From an uncultured candidate division Zixibacteria bacterium (lineage in GTDB: Bacteria; Zixibacteria; MSB-5A5; SM1-73), in NCBI GenBank assembly GCA_903908285.1, contig CAIVRH010000033.1, positions 1 through 64,000 of the forward strand: DNA of 64,000 nucleotides. The letters run 5' to 3'. The position numbers and the translations under genes were made by a program. The stretch's first letter is position 1; the number at the start of each line of letters is the position of its first letter. The notes under the pieces are model-generated. The model worked only from the letters and a program-made list of their open reading frames with translations, made no database searches and was not told the DNA's origin. Positions 51,602 through 59,628 of the stretch are shown here, one piece after another.

Positions 51602-52783
51602 CTAGAAATTCAAGATGAAGGACGTTTGAGTACGGAAGTCCTTAACATTCTTTGCGTTTTTGTAATCCGTCTGCCAGTTAGATAGCTCCAATCCTATAGT
51701 AGCGTTCGGTACCACCGAATAGCGAATGTTAGCGAAAGCACAGGTGTTTTTGGAACGACCGCTGGAAAAATCTTTATCTTCGGGATCATCCATGCCAAAA
51801 CCTTCCGCCAGCTGCACCTTGGATGAGAGTTTCATCCAAACCGATACCCAACCGCCCATAGAGCGTATCCCTTTTATTTCGCTATTTCTCAGGATGGCTC
51901 CAAAATAACTTCCCAAATTGGAGCCGGTGTAGATTTCTCCGGAAAGACCAAAGCCCGAGGGGAAAGAGATCAATAAATGACCGGCGGATGCCCAGCTTTT
52001 GTAAGTATTTGAATGACCCAATGAGGTTTCTGCTTTTAACTGTCCCCAGAGACCAGAGGTGCCAAAACGCAATACCCCGCCCGAACCAAAGTCGTATTTT
52101 AATTCCCAACGCCCCTGGATCGACGGAATCCCGGCATCGGTGCCATCATCTGCCCCCTCGCTGACTTCACCGGCTTCCAAGCTAAAACTGGGGGTCAGGT
52201 CGTTGCCGATGTTGCGGAAAACACCGGCAGCAAAAGTCACACTGGTATTAGTTCCGGGCGTTAGGGTCTGCCACAGGCTGAGCTGGGGGCGCCGGTATCC
52301 GATATTTCCACATCCCCACAATACCGAGTAGTTAAGCGTGCTCGGATTAAGCGGAGCAATGAGATCCCAGCTTTGTCCCGCCAAGATAGTGGTGTGCCCG
52401 AACTTGAGGGTGAGATACGCATGTCGTAGCATCAACAGCGGCTTGTTTTCGGAAACCGTACCTCCCGATACACTGCCGTAAAAATCACACTCCAGTTTAC
52501 CGCCCACTTCTGCATTCTGGTATCCGGTACTGCTTATGTTTATGCCCAATCGGGTTTCATTAGCAGTAATATTTAACTGTTCATCGTCCTTTCCATAAAC
52601 CCGAGGTTGAATCCACATGATGTAGTTCCCGTGGCTGGTAAGGTTATTATCATAAGCCCCGTCCAGTTTGATGTAACCATACCATTTCACATCCAATGAA
52701 GGTTTGTCACCTGCATTTAGAAATCCTGCAGGCAAAAGTAAAAGAACGACAGCCACCCACAAAATCATACCTATTTTCCTCAC
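51602..52783 (-). CDS. Outer-membrane beta-barrel porin (DcaP-like)
   Basis: GTG 52783 lies behind AGGAGG. The 393-residue protein has a signal peptide (MRKIGMILWVAVVLLLLPAGFLNA) and then beta-strand-rich sequence with alternating hydrophobic residues: DVKWYGYIKLDGAYDNN, ANETRLGINISS, HAYLTLKFGHTTILAGQSWDL, and ends RTQTSFILNF with the C-terminal Phe that outer-membrane proteins use for insertion. It resembles the DcaP-type trimeric porins. Its place between cheW and the chemoreceptor gene, in the same direction, is unusual and may mean that uptake and sensing of one substrate are linked. Confidence 0.8.
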   Translation of the reverse strand: MRKIGMILWVAVVLLLLPAGFLNAGDKPSLDVKWYGYIKLDGAYDNNLTSHGNYIMWIQPRVYGKDDEQLNITANETRLGINISSTGYQNAEVGGKLECDFYGSVSGGTVSENKPLLMLRHAYLTLKFGHTTILAGQSWDLIAPLNPSTLNYSVLWGCGNIGYRRPQLSLWQTLTPGTNTSVTFAAGVFRNIGNDLTPSFSLEAGEVSEGADDGTDAGIPSIQGRWELKYDFGSGGVLRFGTSGLWGQLKAETSLGHSNTYKSWASAGHLLISFPSGFGLSGEIYTGSNLGSYFGAILRNSEIKGIRSMGGWVSVWMKLSSKVQLAEGFGMDDPEDKDFSSGRSKNTCAFANIRYSVVPNATIGLELSNWQTDYKNAKNVKDFRTQTSFILNF

Positions 52784-52929
52784 TTTAACCTCCTGCCTTA
52801 ATCGATTTAAAATTTATCCTGCTTCGCTAAAGTCTGTAACCATTCCAAGCGCATTTCAATATATCATGGTCTGGTTGTGCCGTTTCCGAAAGGATAATTC
52901 TTATTACCCCAGCCGATGCGCGGGCAACT

Positions 52930-53469
52930 TTAGTGAATGCCAGCCAAATCTGATCTAACCCGGTCGCTTAAAAACCGGTCCAGATCCAGAAGGATCAAAA
53001 GCCTCCCCTCCAATTTTCCCACCCCTTTTAAGTACTCGGTGTCGACATTGGTGACGGTGGGCGGGACCGGCTCGATCTTCTCGTGGGGGAGCCTTAATAC
53101 CTCCGAAACCGCATCTACGGTTATTCCGATGATCTGTCCATCTATATCCACCACTACAATGCGGGTTTGCTCCGCATCCTGGTCACATTCCAGCTGAAAG
53201 CGTTTCCGGATGTCTATGACGGGAATGACCTTTCCCCGAAGATTCAATAGCCCCTTCACGTAATCAGGCGCATTGGGAACCTGGGTGATCTTCTGCATTC
53301 TGATTATTTCCTGAACCTTCATGATGTCGACACCAAATTCTTCCTTGCCTAATTTGAAGGTGACCAGTTGAGTCTGTCCGTCACCTACCTCGCCGGAGAA
53401 TGACCGTACCGTCCGGGATTTTTGCGTTTGAGTTGAGGATTTTGGCTCCAAGGTAGCTAATTCCATCAT
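52930..53469 (-). CDS. cheW: Chemotaxis adaptor CheW
   Basis: ATG 53469 (or 53466) is chosen because GGGGGTG stands five bases before it; the open frame extends further but has no site. The 179-residue protein has an Ala/Ser/Thr-rich N-terminal 40 residues and then one CheW domain: QLVTFKLGKEEFGVDIMKVQEII, APDYVKGLLNLRGKVIPVIDIRKRF, IGITVDAVSEVLRLP, LKGVGKLEGRLLILLDLDRFL. It bridges receptor and CheA. It lies upstream of the porin by 146 bases in the transcriptional sense. Confidence 0.93.
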   Translation of the reverse strand: MMELATLEPKSSTQTQKSRTVRSFSGEVGDGQTQLVTFKLGKEEFGVDIMKVQEIIRMQKITQVPNAPDYVKGLLNLRGKVIPVIDIRKRFQLECDQDAEQTRIVVVDIDGQIIGITVDAVSEVLRLPHEKIEPVPPTVTNVDTEYLKGVGKLEGRLLILLDLDRFLSDRVRSDLAGIH

Positions 53470-54390
53470 CTTTTCACCCCCTTTGAGTTTTTTAGAAATT
53501 TGGGAAATTATAAATCGGGATTCTTTCAAATCCACATATTTCTGGAGCAGAATTTCAAATCTCCTCCTTTCTGTCCCCAACCTGTTTTTTCAGTTAATTA
53601 TATTTCATCAAGATAATTCTGCTATCCTGGATAGTTAGTCATCAAGTATGGACATAAGTTTATCCTTTTTGAAGTCAATGACCAAAAGTGGAGACGCAGG
53701 TTGACTTACTAGGGACGGTAGGATAACCTATCCGTTTAATTATTAATGTTGCTGCGAGAGCTTCTGAAGCGCCTACCCCTTTTGTTATTGAAGTCTAAAG
53801 AAGCTGGTGAGATTTAAAACGGCTGATTGTTTCTCCTTAATACTTCTGTGTTAAAAACAACTCATGGTCTAGCGAAAAACAGGATGTGCCGTTTATGAAT
53901 CTTGATTGAAATATCGGAAAAAGAATCTACGACTTTATTTTTTACCGGATTTATTTTGATGAGAAAAAATTATTTTCCTCTTGTAAACTTAGGAGAGTTG
54001 GGGAGGTTTTTGAAGATATTCCTGTTTGATACATAATTTAGCCAAAGAATTATCCATACTTATTCCGGATAAGTAAAACCAATTATATTTAATGGGGAAG
54101 AGGGGTAGGTAGAGACTGAATACTCCAAGAGATGCAGATGGTATTCCTTGAGTCTGTAAGCGGGCAGGGAATCGGTCCTCCCCCGGTTTTTTTAGAATAT
54201 AATGAGAAAAATTTCAAAGCGGATTACTTTCCTCTAGAAAGATTCGACACTAACAATCCGACCGGAGAAAATGTATATGGCGGTTATTCTACTCTTAGAT
54301 TGTTCCGGGGGAGGAAATGGTTCCGGTTATAACTTTACGGAAAAGAGCGCTGGGGATAACACATAATCGGTATTAATCACTATCTTTAGG
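53470..54390. other. Gene-poor interval of about 920 bp
   Basis: Between cheW and the pilM-pilN gene I see no convincing gene, hairpin terminator or consensus promoter. A 66-codon frame on the plus strand (54132-54332) has protein-like composition but no ribosome site and no relatives I recognise. The interval may hold regulatory DNA of the cheW operon. Confidence 0.4.
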
Positions 54391-55758
54391 TTAAATTTTC
54401 AGTTGATAGATAATCACAAACGATACTAAAGTCCCCTGTAATTCCCTTTTGGTCATTTTAACATTTTCAAAAAAGGGAGATCTGGCAAAATTGTTTTGCA
54501 TCTCCTCCACCAGCAGAAGCGACTGAATCTCGTCTGATCCATCTGCCACTGCGGTAATCTCCCCATTCCACTTGTTCTTAATCTTTTTGAGACTAAGCGT
54601 CTTAAGGGTTACACCCAATGGCACCACGGCGGCCTGTTCCATCAGAATCTGGGGCCAGGGTGGTTGTGAGGTTTCGATGGAGTGAGCGATAAACTCTGAG
54701 CCTAATTCCTTTAACTGGTCCTCTTTCTGTTTGATTTCCCCTTTCAACCCTCCTTGATATAGATTGGTGTTTTTAAGATCTAAGGAGAGTTTGGAAACTA
54801 TGGAAGCGAAGATCAGAAACACACCCAGGGACACGGAGAAACACAGGCTCATCATCTTTTTGGCTTTATTTTTATCCTGTACCGACAGGGGGATAAACCC
54901 GTAACTGAAGTGGTCCGGGTCCGCCAGAGCCAAGCCCAAACACCCCGGGTGAACATACGGGATTTCCTCGATTCCCTGAAAGATTTTTTCGGGTATGAAC
55001 GGGATGATGTCGGCCCCGGTCTTCCGCTTTAGATTTTCTACCATTTCCGGGGTAGTGGAGTTTCCGGCAAAGATCAGCCGGCTAATCCTTTCGTCGGGGA
55101 AGCTGTCGTTGTAGAAAAGGATGGTACGGTAAATCTCCATAGCCAATGCGGAACGATCCGGGTCCTTGCTTTCTTCCAAAGCATCCACTTCCCGGGTCAA
55201 TCGAACTTCCTTGCCTTTGAAGATAGTGATTCGGCTTTTGGGATAATCCAATTCCATGAATCCCAATGGATCGTCGGTTAAGTCTCCCAGCCCGTCCAAC
55301 AGCGTCTGTAATGCTGCCGGATAGGAGGTATATAACTTGGGTTTGGTGCGGGAACTGCCAAACATATTAGCCAGCTCTTCCAATGTGCTTCTTTTGATTC
55401 CCGCCGTCATCATTTTTCTGGAGACTCTATTGGCGTGGCCGAGTATTTCACCCAAGTCGAGCTGTTTGAATTGGTAATCACTTCCAAAAGTTTTAACCAC
55501 CTCAGTTTCCAAGGCGGATCTTAATAAAGCGCCTTTTAGGTCGGGTATGGTAAAAACCTTATGGAACGTATTCTCCAAAGCTCCCGAAACCCTTATTTCA
55601 TCAATATCCGCAGAGGCGCTCTTGAGGTATTCTCCGAAAATCGTCGGCATATCCGCAAGGTTGAATTCAAGCGACACCACCACTTTGAATTCCTTCCTCG
55701 CCCGATCTACTACCATTACCTTAACTTTATCGCTGCCAAAGTCCATGCACAAAAGCAT
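54391..55758 (-). CDS. PilM-PilN fusion-like type IV pilus assembly protein
   Basis: ATG 55758 follows GGGAG. The 455-residue protein has an actin-like PilM-type ATPase half (about 1-290): LLCMDFGSDKVKVMVVD at the start, a central LGFMELDYPKSRITIFKG (phosphate-binding strand), ISRLIFAGNSTTPEMVENL, and PGCLGLALAD. A single membrane helix follows at about 302-323, then a coiled coil (LKGEIKQKEDQLKELGSEF) and a PilN-like periplasmic domain with VVPLGVTLKTLSLKKIKNKWNGEITAVAD. Normally PilM and PilN are separate; GspL of type II secretion has a similar joined form. PilO, PilP and PilQ do not follow. It heads the minus-strand pilus/chemosensory block. Confidence 0.75.
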   Translation of the reverse strand: MLLCMDFGSDKVKVMVVDRARKEFKVVVSLEFNLADMPTIFGEYLKSASADIDEIRVSGALENTFHKVFTIPDLKGALLRSALETEVVKTFGSDYQFKQLDLGEILGHANRVSRKMMTAGIKRSTLEELANMFGSSRTKPKLYTSYPAALQTLLDGLGDLTDDPLGFMELDYPKSRITIFKGKEVRLTREVDALEESKDPDRSALAMEIYRTILFYNDSFPDERISRLIFAGNSTTPEMVENLKRKTGADIIPFIPEKIFQGIEEIPYVHPGCLGLALADPDHFSYGFIPLSVQDKNKAKKMMSLCFSVSLGVFLIFASIVSKLSLDLKNTNLYQGGLKGEIKQKEDQLKELGSEFIAHSIETSQPPWPQILMEQAAVVPLGVTLKTLSLKKIKNKWNGEITAVADGSDEIQSLLLVEEMQNNFARSPFFENVKMTKRELQGTLVSFVIIYQLKI

Positions 55759-56089
55759 TTATTCTCCCTATGCGGATATATCACTTCGATCGGATCTGAC
55801 TATGCTGGCTTACATCCACTATTAATCGTATTCCGTGACCCGTAATATTCTCACCCTTACGGTCAGGGAAACTTAGTTAGCTTCCCGTGTAATTCTTTAA
55901 TCGACTGGATGGGCCAGCTTTAATGATGAAAAAGAGGTAGCGGATTGAATACACTTCCCCCCTTAGTGTCCCCGTATAAGTGGAATCGGCTGATTGAAGA
56001 ATGAACTTTAGAGGATATTGGAGATTTGTGAATTTGATTTTCCATGGGTAATCATAACCAAATCCGTCACCTTTTTTTAAAAGATTCTC

Positions 56090-56118
56090 TTGACTTATGA
56101 CGTAATAATTCATAACAT
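56090..56118 (+). promoter_or_regulatory. Promoter of tRNA-Lys
   Basis: TTGACT (56090-56095), 17-bp spacer, TAACAT (56113-56118). Transcription would start near 56125, two bases ahead of the tRNA. The rest of 55759-56089 shows nothing definite; a 78-codon minus frame there is judged doubtful. Confidence 0.55.
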
Positions 56119-56126
56119 AAATGCAG

Positions 56127-56200
56127 GCGCCTTTAGCTCAGTTTGGTAGAGCAACTGACTCTTAATCAGTGGGTCGCAGGTTCGAGCCCTGTAAGGCGCA
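56127..56200 (+). tRNA. tRNA-Lys (anticodon CTT)
   Basis: Acceptor arms GCGCCTT (56127-56133) and AAGGCGC (56193-56199) pair. D-arm GCTC/GAGC (56136-56152), anticodon stem ACTGA/TCAGT with loop CTCTTAA (anticodon CTT at 56161-56163), T-arm with GTTCGAGC. The discriminator is A and no CCA is encoded. It sits next to the nuclease module, in a position often used as an integration site. Confidence 0.95.
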
Positions 56201-56208
56201 CAGAAATC

Positions 56209-56240
56209 AAAAATCCCGCAGAAATGCGGGATTTTTATTT
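56209..56240. terminator. Bidirectional rho-independent terminator
   Basis: AAAAATCCCGCA / TGCGGGATTTTT pair over 12 bp with loop GAAA. On the plus strand it ends the tRNA transcript; on the minus strand the same hairpin has a T-tract and ends the nuclease operon, whose last stop is at 56298. Confidence 0.85.
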
Positions 56241-56297
56241 GATTAGAATGTTAACGTGGTGTCAGGAGCTTAAGGGTTCTTGACCTACAGCCTAAGT

Positions 56298-57359
56298 TTA
56301 TTCGTTATGCTTTTTTTCAATTTGTGCGAACATTACTCTGTCAATTCCCCAGTAATCGAGTAAGCACATAAGTAGACCGCGCAGTTCTACTGATGCATTT
56401 GCGTGTGATGAAAATATCCTTTGCATTGCGAGCCGCTCAAGTTCTCTTGCTACTCCAAACAGATTCTTAGAAACTTCAGTTTTTGCAAAATATTCACCTA
56501 AAAAAATAGTGTTTAGAGAAGATAACTGGTGTTCAATGCTAGAACGAACCTGTTTGGAAATCAGTGCTCCATTTGCAGCATGCTGTTCAACCAAACCCAT
56601 AGCTATGTGAATAATTCTATCCATTCCAGAGCTTCCCTTTGAACCATAAGTAAATCCATTCTTTATCAGTGTTACTCGCTCAGACTGCTCAAGAAAAGAT
56701 ACCTCCCTTAATGTAAAATCAATCGCTATTGCAACGAATGAGCATAAAAGATATAAACATCTTAGTGCGGTTGACTTTTGTCTTGGTTTTGTAATTGACT
56801 GCTCTGCAAAGAATTTTGCATGTGAAAGCCACTCATTGCAACTGTCAAATGATAGACTTTTTGACAAAAAACTCTTACAATGTTTAATCCTACCCTTCCA
56901 GTCGCTGTCAAGTTTGTTAAGAGAGTATTGTTCAATATAAGAAAAAAACTCTTCCTCACTTATATGGTCTGCTATTGGTCCATCATTTTTTCCAAGTTTG
57001 TTTAAAAATAAACCATCAAGCACTAATACACCGATTTCTTTCCCAAAGTTTTTGACTTCCTGGCGTCTATCCGTTGTTGCAACTATTGCGCTCGATGCCT
57101 TTGTTGCTTGCTTCAAGCCTTGCACCCAAAATATTCTCTCAATTGCTTGTGGGGTCTTTCTATTTTTGATGTCGACGATCATTATTTCGCGAGAAACGGA
57201 AGATGCCCGTCCGTATAGCCACAGATCTATATCCGTCACATCGAATCCCTCATAAATGAAAGGGACATTCCTTATAACATAGTAACCAGCCTTTAAAAAG
57301 TAGTTTCTAAGCAACTCTTCCATCTTATGGCCTTTATTCGTTACTGGCTTTTTAACCAT
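56298..57359 (-). CDS. PD-(D/E)xK nuclease-fold protein of a two-gene module
   Basis: ATG 57359 overlaps the stop of the preceding gene as TAATG. The 353-residue protein has an N-terminal restriction-endonuclease-like fold: helix with Glu14/Glu15 (KMEELLRNYFLKAGYYVIR), VTDIDLWLYG (Asp43/Asp45), IMIVDIKNRKTPQ (Asp63-x-Lys65), then SSAIVATTD. The catalytic set E15-D45-D63-K65 fits PD-(D/E)xK nucleases, so DNA or RNA cleavage is likely. Residues 130-353 are helical with no motif I know (SCNEWLSHAKFFAEQSI; LLCLLDYWGIDRVMF). It is encoded after a winged-helix-like partner and next to tRNA-Lys. A defence or restriction role is inferred, not shown. The region looks more AT-rich than its neighbours. 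Confidence 0.65.
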   Translation of the reverse strand: MVKKPVTNKGHKMEELLRNYFLKAGYYVIRNVPFIYEGFDVTDIDLWLYGRASSVSREIMIVDIKNRKTPQAIERIFWVQGLKQATKASSAIVATTDRRQEVKNFGKEIGVLVLDGLFLNKLGKNDGPIADHISEEEFFSYIEQYSLNKLDSDWKGRIKHCKSFLSKSLSFDSCNEWLSHAKFFAEQSITKPRQKSTALRCLYLLCSFVAIAIDFTLREVSFLEQSERVTLIKNGFTYGSKGSSGMDRIIHIAMGLVEQHAANGALISKQVRSSIEHQLSSLNTIFLGEYFAKTEVSKNLFGVARELERLAMQRIFSSHANASVELRGLLMCLLDYWGIDRVMFAQIEKKHNE

Positions 57360-58621
57360 TAGAACCCACCTCCTGAGCGTAGAGCGGCAATCATGTCGTT
57401 AGTGACCTTTGGACTTATTTTTATCTGCTTTCTTCTTGTCAACTCTCTGTTGTGCTCTGGTCCATTAAATTTCGTGACAGCAGCGGTTGGCAAGGAAGAG
57501 AGGGAATATTCGCTTACATCGCCTTGACGAATTGCCTGTAATGCAAGTTCACCGACTTCTCTTTTTAGTAACGTTAGCAATGGTCCTGTTCTGCCTTTTT
57601 TGGTACCAGTTGCGACCTTGACGACACCCTTAAGCTCTAATATTTTATAATCTTCAGCAATAGCACGAACGGGACCTACACTTTCGCCGCGAACTAAGGC
57701 TCCAAGTAAGGCATCTACCATTTGAATCTGGCCACGTTCGTAATGGCTTTTTGTCATACCATAAGTTATAGAGCTAACAAAGGCTTTGGTCAAATCAAAG
57801 GCATCATCTACCATTGAACTACTAAATTTACAGAATGCAGATGGCAAGGTCAGAAACCCAACTTCTTCAGTTGAATTGCTGACTACGTTAACATCAAAAA
57901 TGCCTATGGCAGTGACCTTACTAAATAATTGTTCTCCAAGCATAGCCTTAGCGGTTTCAACTGGAATACATGCTTTTTGCTTTAATAGGGTAGTTAGTTC
58001 ATTTAGCTTGCTTTGTTCCCTTGATGAAAGGGAATCAAGAACCGATTTTATTTTCTTTGTTTCCTCTCTTCTGAACAAATTACCGTTAAAAAGTAGCTTT
58101 TCGTTCTTGCCATATTTTTCTACATCCACAAAGCCAATTTGCTCAGAATCAAAAATAACTTGATTAATTTCAGTTTTAGCTAAATGATGCAGGTCACTTA
58201 ATTCTTCGGATGCCTCGGCTTCAGTAATTGGCTCTTCCGAGGCCTTCTCCGCTAATTCCACCGCCGCTTTTTCGTTTGCACTTGGTGTTAGTGAATCAAA
58301 TATGTCTGACGTGTGCAGCAGGGCAGAAGACGTTGTAACGCCCAGAACTGCTATATCGTTTTCGGTGGTATCAATTAATTCTTTACTACGAAGTACCTTG
58401 AGCAACTTTGGCAATTCAAATGTCACGTTGATACTTGCAGCCTGCGATAGTGTTTGAAGGCGTCGTTTCGATATGGTTGTATGATTATTTGATGAAATCG
58501 CCGACAGGAGGATGCCTGCTTTACCAGCTAAAAAGGTTTTTTCATAACCTTGTTGGTTTGTGACACCTTGCAATTTGTTGGTGTGATGAATTAGCCAAGA
58601 CCCTTTTATTTTTTTATCCAT
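57359..58621 (-). CDS. Partner protein of the nuclease module, winged-helix-like N-terminus
   Basis: ATG 58621 lies behind AAGAAGGA. The 420-residue protein has no signal or membrane segment. Residues 25-100 resemble a winged-helix DNA-binding domain (AGILLSAISSNNHTTISKRR, ELPKLLKVLRSKELIDTTEN). An acidic, Ala/Glu-rich linker (about 115-145, NEKAAVELAEKASEEPITEA) leads to a second unit with DPSSREQ-like helices near 195-230 and a third alpha/beta region (FLTLPSAFCKFSSSMVDDAF; GPVRAIAEDYKILELKGVVK). No ATPase, kinase or nuclease motif is seen. It is translationally coupled to the nuclease-fold gene and transcribed from the 58893-58920 promoter, so it may be the DNA-recognition or regulatory subunit. 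I do not recognise the family. Confidence 0.6.
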   Translation of the reverse strand: MDKKIKGSWLIHHTNKLQGVTNQQGYEKTFLAGKAGILLSAISSNNHTTISKRRLQTLSQAASINVTFELPKLLKVLRSKELIDTTENDIAVLGVTTSSALLHTSDIFDSLTPSANEKAAVELAEKASEEPITEAEASEELSDLHHLAKTEINQVIFDSEQIGFVDVEKYGKNEKLLFNGNLFRREETKKIKSVLDSLSSREQSKLNELTTLLKQKACIPVETAKAMLGEQLFSKVTAIGIFDVNVVSNSTEEVGFLTLPSAFCKFSSSMVDDAFDLTKAFVSSITYGMTKSHYERGQIQMVDALLGALVRGESVGPVRAIAEDYKILELKGVVKVATGTKKGRTGPLLTLLKREVGELALQAIRQGDVSEYSLSSLPTAAVTKFNGPEHNRELTRRKQIKISPKVTNDMIAALRSGGGF

Positions 58622-58886
58622 TAATCCTTCTTACAGCAAAAGTTTTCCATTAGCATAACAATGGTCATGCAGTCTCTATAAATCTGTAAAGACAGACTGC
58701 TCTTTTCTACATAATACATTAGTTAAAAATAAAGGCATGATCTTAAACTTGTTTAATATTAGTATCTTGCTACTTAACCCTCCGGCTTTAAAGTCTGCAT
58801 AAGCCAGCCTACAACCCATCGACAAGTGACACCCCCTAGATATATTGATCATAACCAGATTTCTCGCGAAATCGATTGTGTTTATA
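58622..58886 (-). other. Long untranslated leader of the nuclease module
   Basis: About 265 nt lie between the predicted transcription start (near 58886) and ATG 58621. It has pairing segments CTGGCTT/AAGCCGG (around 58780-58806) and GCAGTCT/AGACTGC (58669-58675 with 58694-58700), and no well-placed open frame that starts inside the transcript. It may be regulatory RNA or a small RNA, but no known family is recognised. Confidence 0.45.
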
Positions 58887-58892
58887 TTATAC

Positions 58893-58920
58893 ATTATAAT
58901 CAATTATTCACTCTAGTCAA
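58893..58920 (-). promoter_or_regulatory. Consensus promoter of the nuclease module
   Basis: On the minus strand TTGACT (58920-58915), 16-bp spacer, TATAAT (58898-58893). It is the strongest promoter match in this accessory stretch and points toward the two-gene module. Confidence 0.7.
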
Positions 58921-59118
58921 GAGTTTTCATAAGGTTTTTCCATGCCATTTTACGGGGTTGGTTGCGCCTTAAGCAGGCTCCAACACTAGTGGGGGGGTGT
59001 ACAAATTCGATACCACTTCGGTGGTGAAAAAGTCAGGGGCGGGATTGGTGAGGGGGTAATTAAAGCAAAGCGTAGGTGAAGCAGTTTTTATGACTATAGC
59101 ATTTTTAATTGAACTCTT

Positions 59119-59150
59119 GCTCAGACGAGCGAATGCTCCCGTCTGGGAGC
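59119..59150. repeat. CAGACGAGCG hairpin unit, copy 1
   Basis: CAGACG (59122-59127) and CGTCTG (59140-59145) pair around GAGCGAATGCTCCC. A related unit is at 59519-59559. Both flank the small Lys-rich gene at 59239. Confidence 0.5.
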
Positions 59151-59162
59151 AAGCGTCTGCTT

Positions 59163-59220
59163 GAACCTTTGAACTTTTGAACCCTTTCCGCCGAAGGCGG
59201 AGAACCCTTGAACCCAATTA
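59163..59220. repeat. Upstream element shared with the 1857 gene (copy 2)
   Basis: Contains TTGAACCTTT, CCCTTTCCGCC-gaa-GGCGGAGAACCC, TTGAACCC in the same order as 2665-2601 on the minus strand. It precedes a small gene that the other copy lacks. Confidence 0.5.
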
Positions 59221-59238
59221 AATAGGAGGTTTGGCTTT

Positions 59239-59406
59239 ATGGAAAAAGTGAAAAAAGGCAAAAAGAACACCGGAAATACAAGAAGCGCTAAGCGCACCGG
59301 AAAAGCAAATGTTGTTGATTTACCCCCGTCGTACGCATTTCTCCCCATCCTTAAGGTCTTAATAAAGCTAATAGAAAGAGGATATTTCGAATCATTTCGT
59401 GGTTAG
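59239..59406 (+). CDS. Small basic protein, 55 residues
   Basis: ATG 59239 stands behind AGGAGG (8-nt spacing). The protein starts MEKVKKGKKNTGNTRSAKRT, very rich in Lys/Arg, then has VDLPPSYAFLPILKVLIKLIERGYFESF, a likely amphipathic or DNA-contacting C-terminal helix. No family is recognised. It precedes the 59629 gene by 222 bases of repeat-rich DNA and is probably part of the same mobile cassette. The strong ribosome site and biased composition support a real gene. Confidence 0.5.
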   Translation: MEKVKKGKKNTGNTRSAKRTGKANVVDLPPSYAFLPILKVLIKLIERGYFESFRG

Positions 59407-59445
59407 TTGTAGATCCGGAGCCCTTCGGCTCTCGATAATAGATTT

Positions 59446-59482
59446 CCCCCTCTCTCTATGAGAGAGGGGGCAAGGGGGTGAG
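59446..59482. repeat. Palindromic GAGAGGGGG / GGGGTGAG repeat, copy 3
   Basis: CCCCCTCTCTC-tat-GAGAGAGGGGG is an 11-bp perfect hairpin, followed by CAAGGGGGTGAG. It belongs with the 141-169 and 921-953 repeats. Confidence 0.6.
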
Positions 59483-59518
59483 TTCGCTTTCCTGCAATCA
59501 CAAAAGTACTAATTTTGC

Positions 59519-59559
59519 CCAGACGAGCGGATGGTGCCCCCGTACGGGCTCCCGTCTGG
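59519..59559. repeat. CCAGACGAGCG hairpin unit, copy 2
   Basis: CCAGACG (59519-59525) pairs with CGTCTGG (59553-59559), with GTGCCCCCGTACGGGCTCCC between. Same plan as 59119-59150. Confidence 0.5.
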
Positions 59560-59628
59560 TTGAATTTAAAATTGTAATTTTTAATTTTTAACTTTGAATT
59601 CTTTAACTTTAAAAAAGAGAAACTATAT

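Noticed and set aside
54132-54332. 66-codon plus-strand frame in the cheW-pilMN gap
   Set aside because: No ribosome site, no promoter, no recognisable motif; composition alone is not enough.
55877-56113. 78-codon minus-strand frame before the tRNA
   Set aside because: It overlaps the tRNA promoter and has no ribosome site; it may be chance, although its composition is protein-like.
58676-58903. 75-codon frame in the leader of the nuclease module
   Set aside because: Its first start codons lie upstream of or within the -10 box of the module's promoter, so the transcript would not include them.
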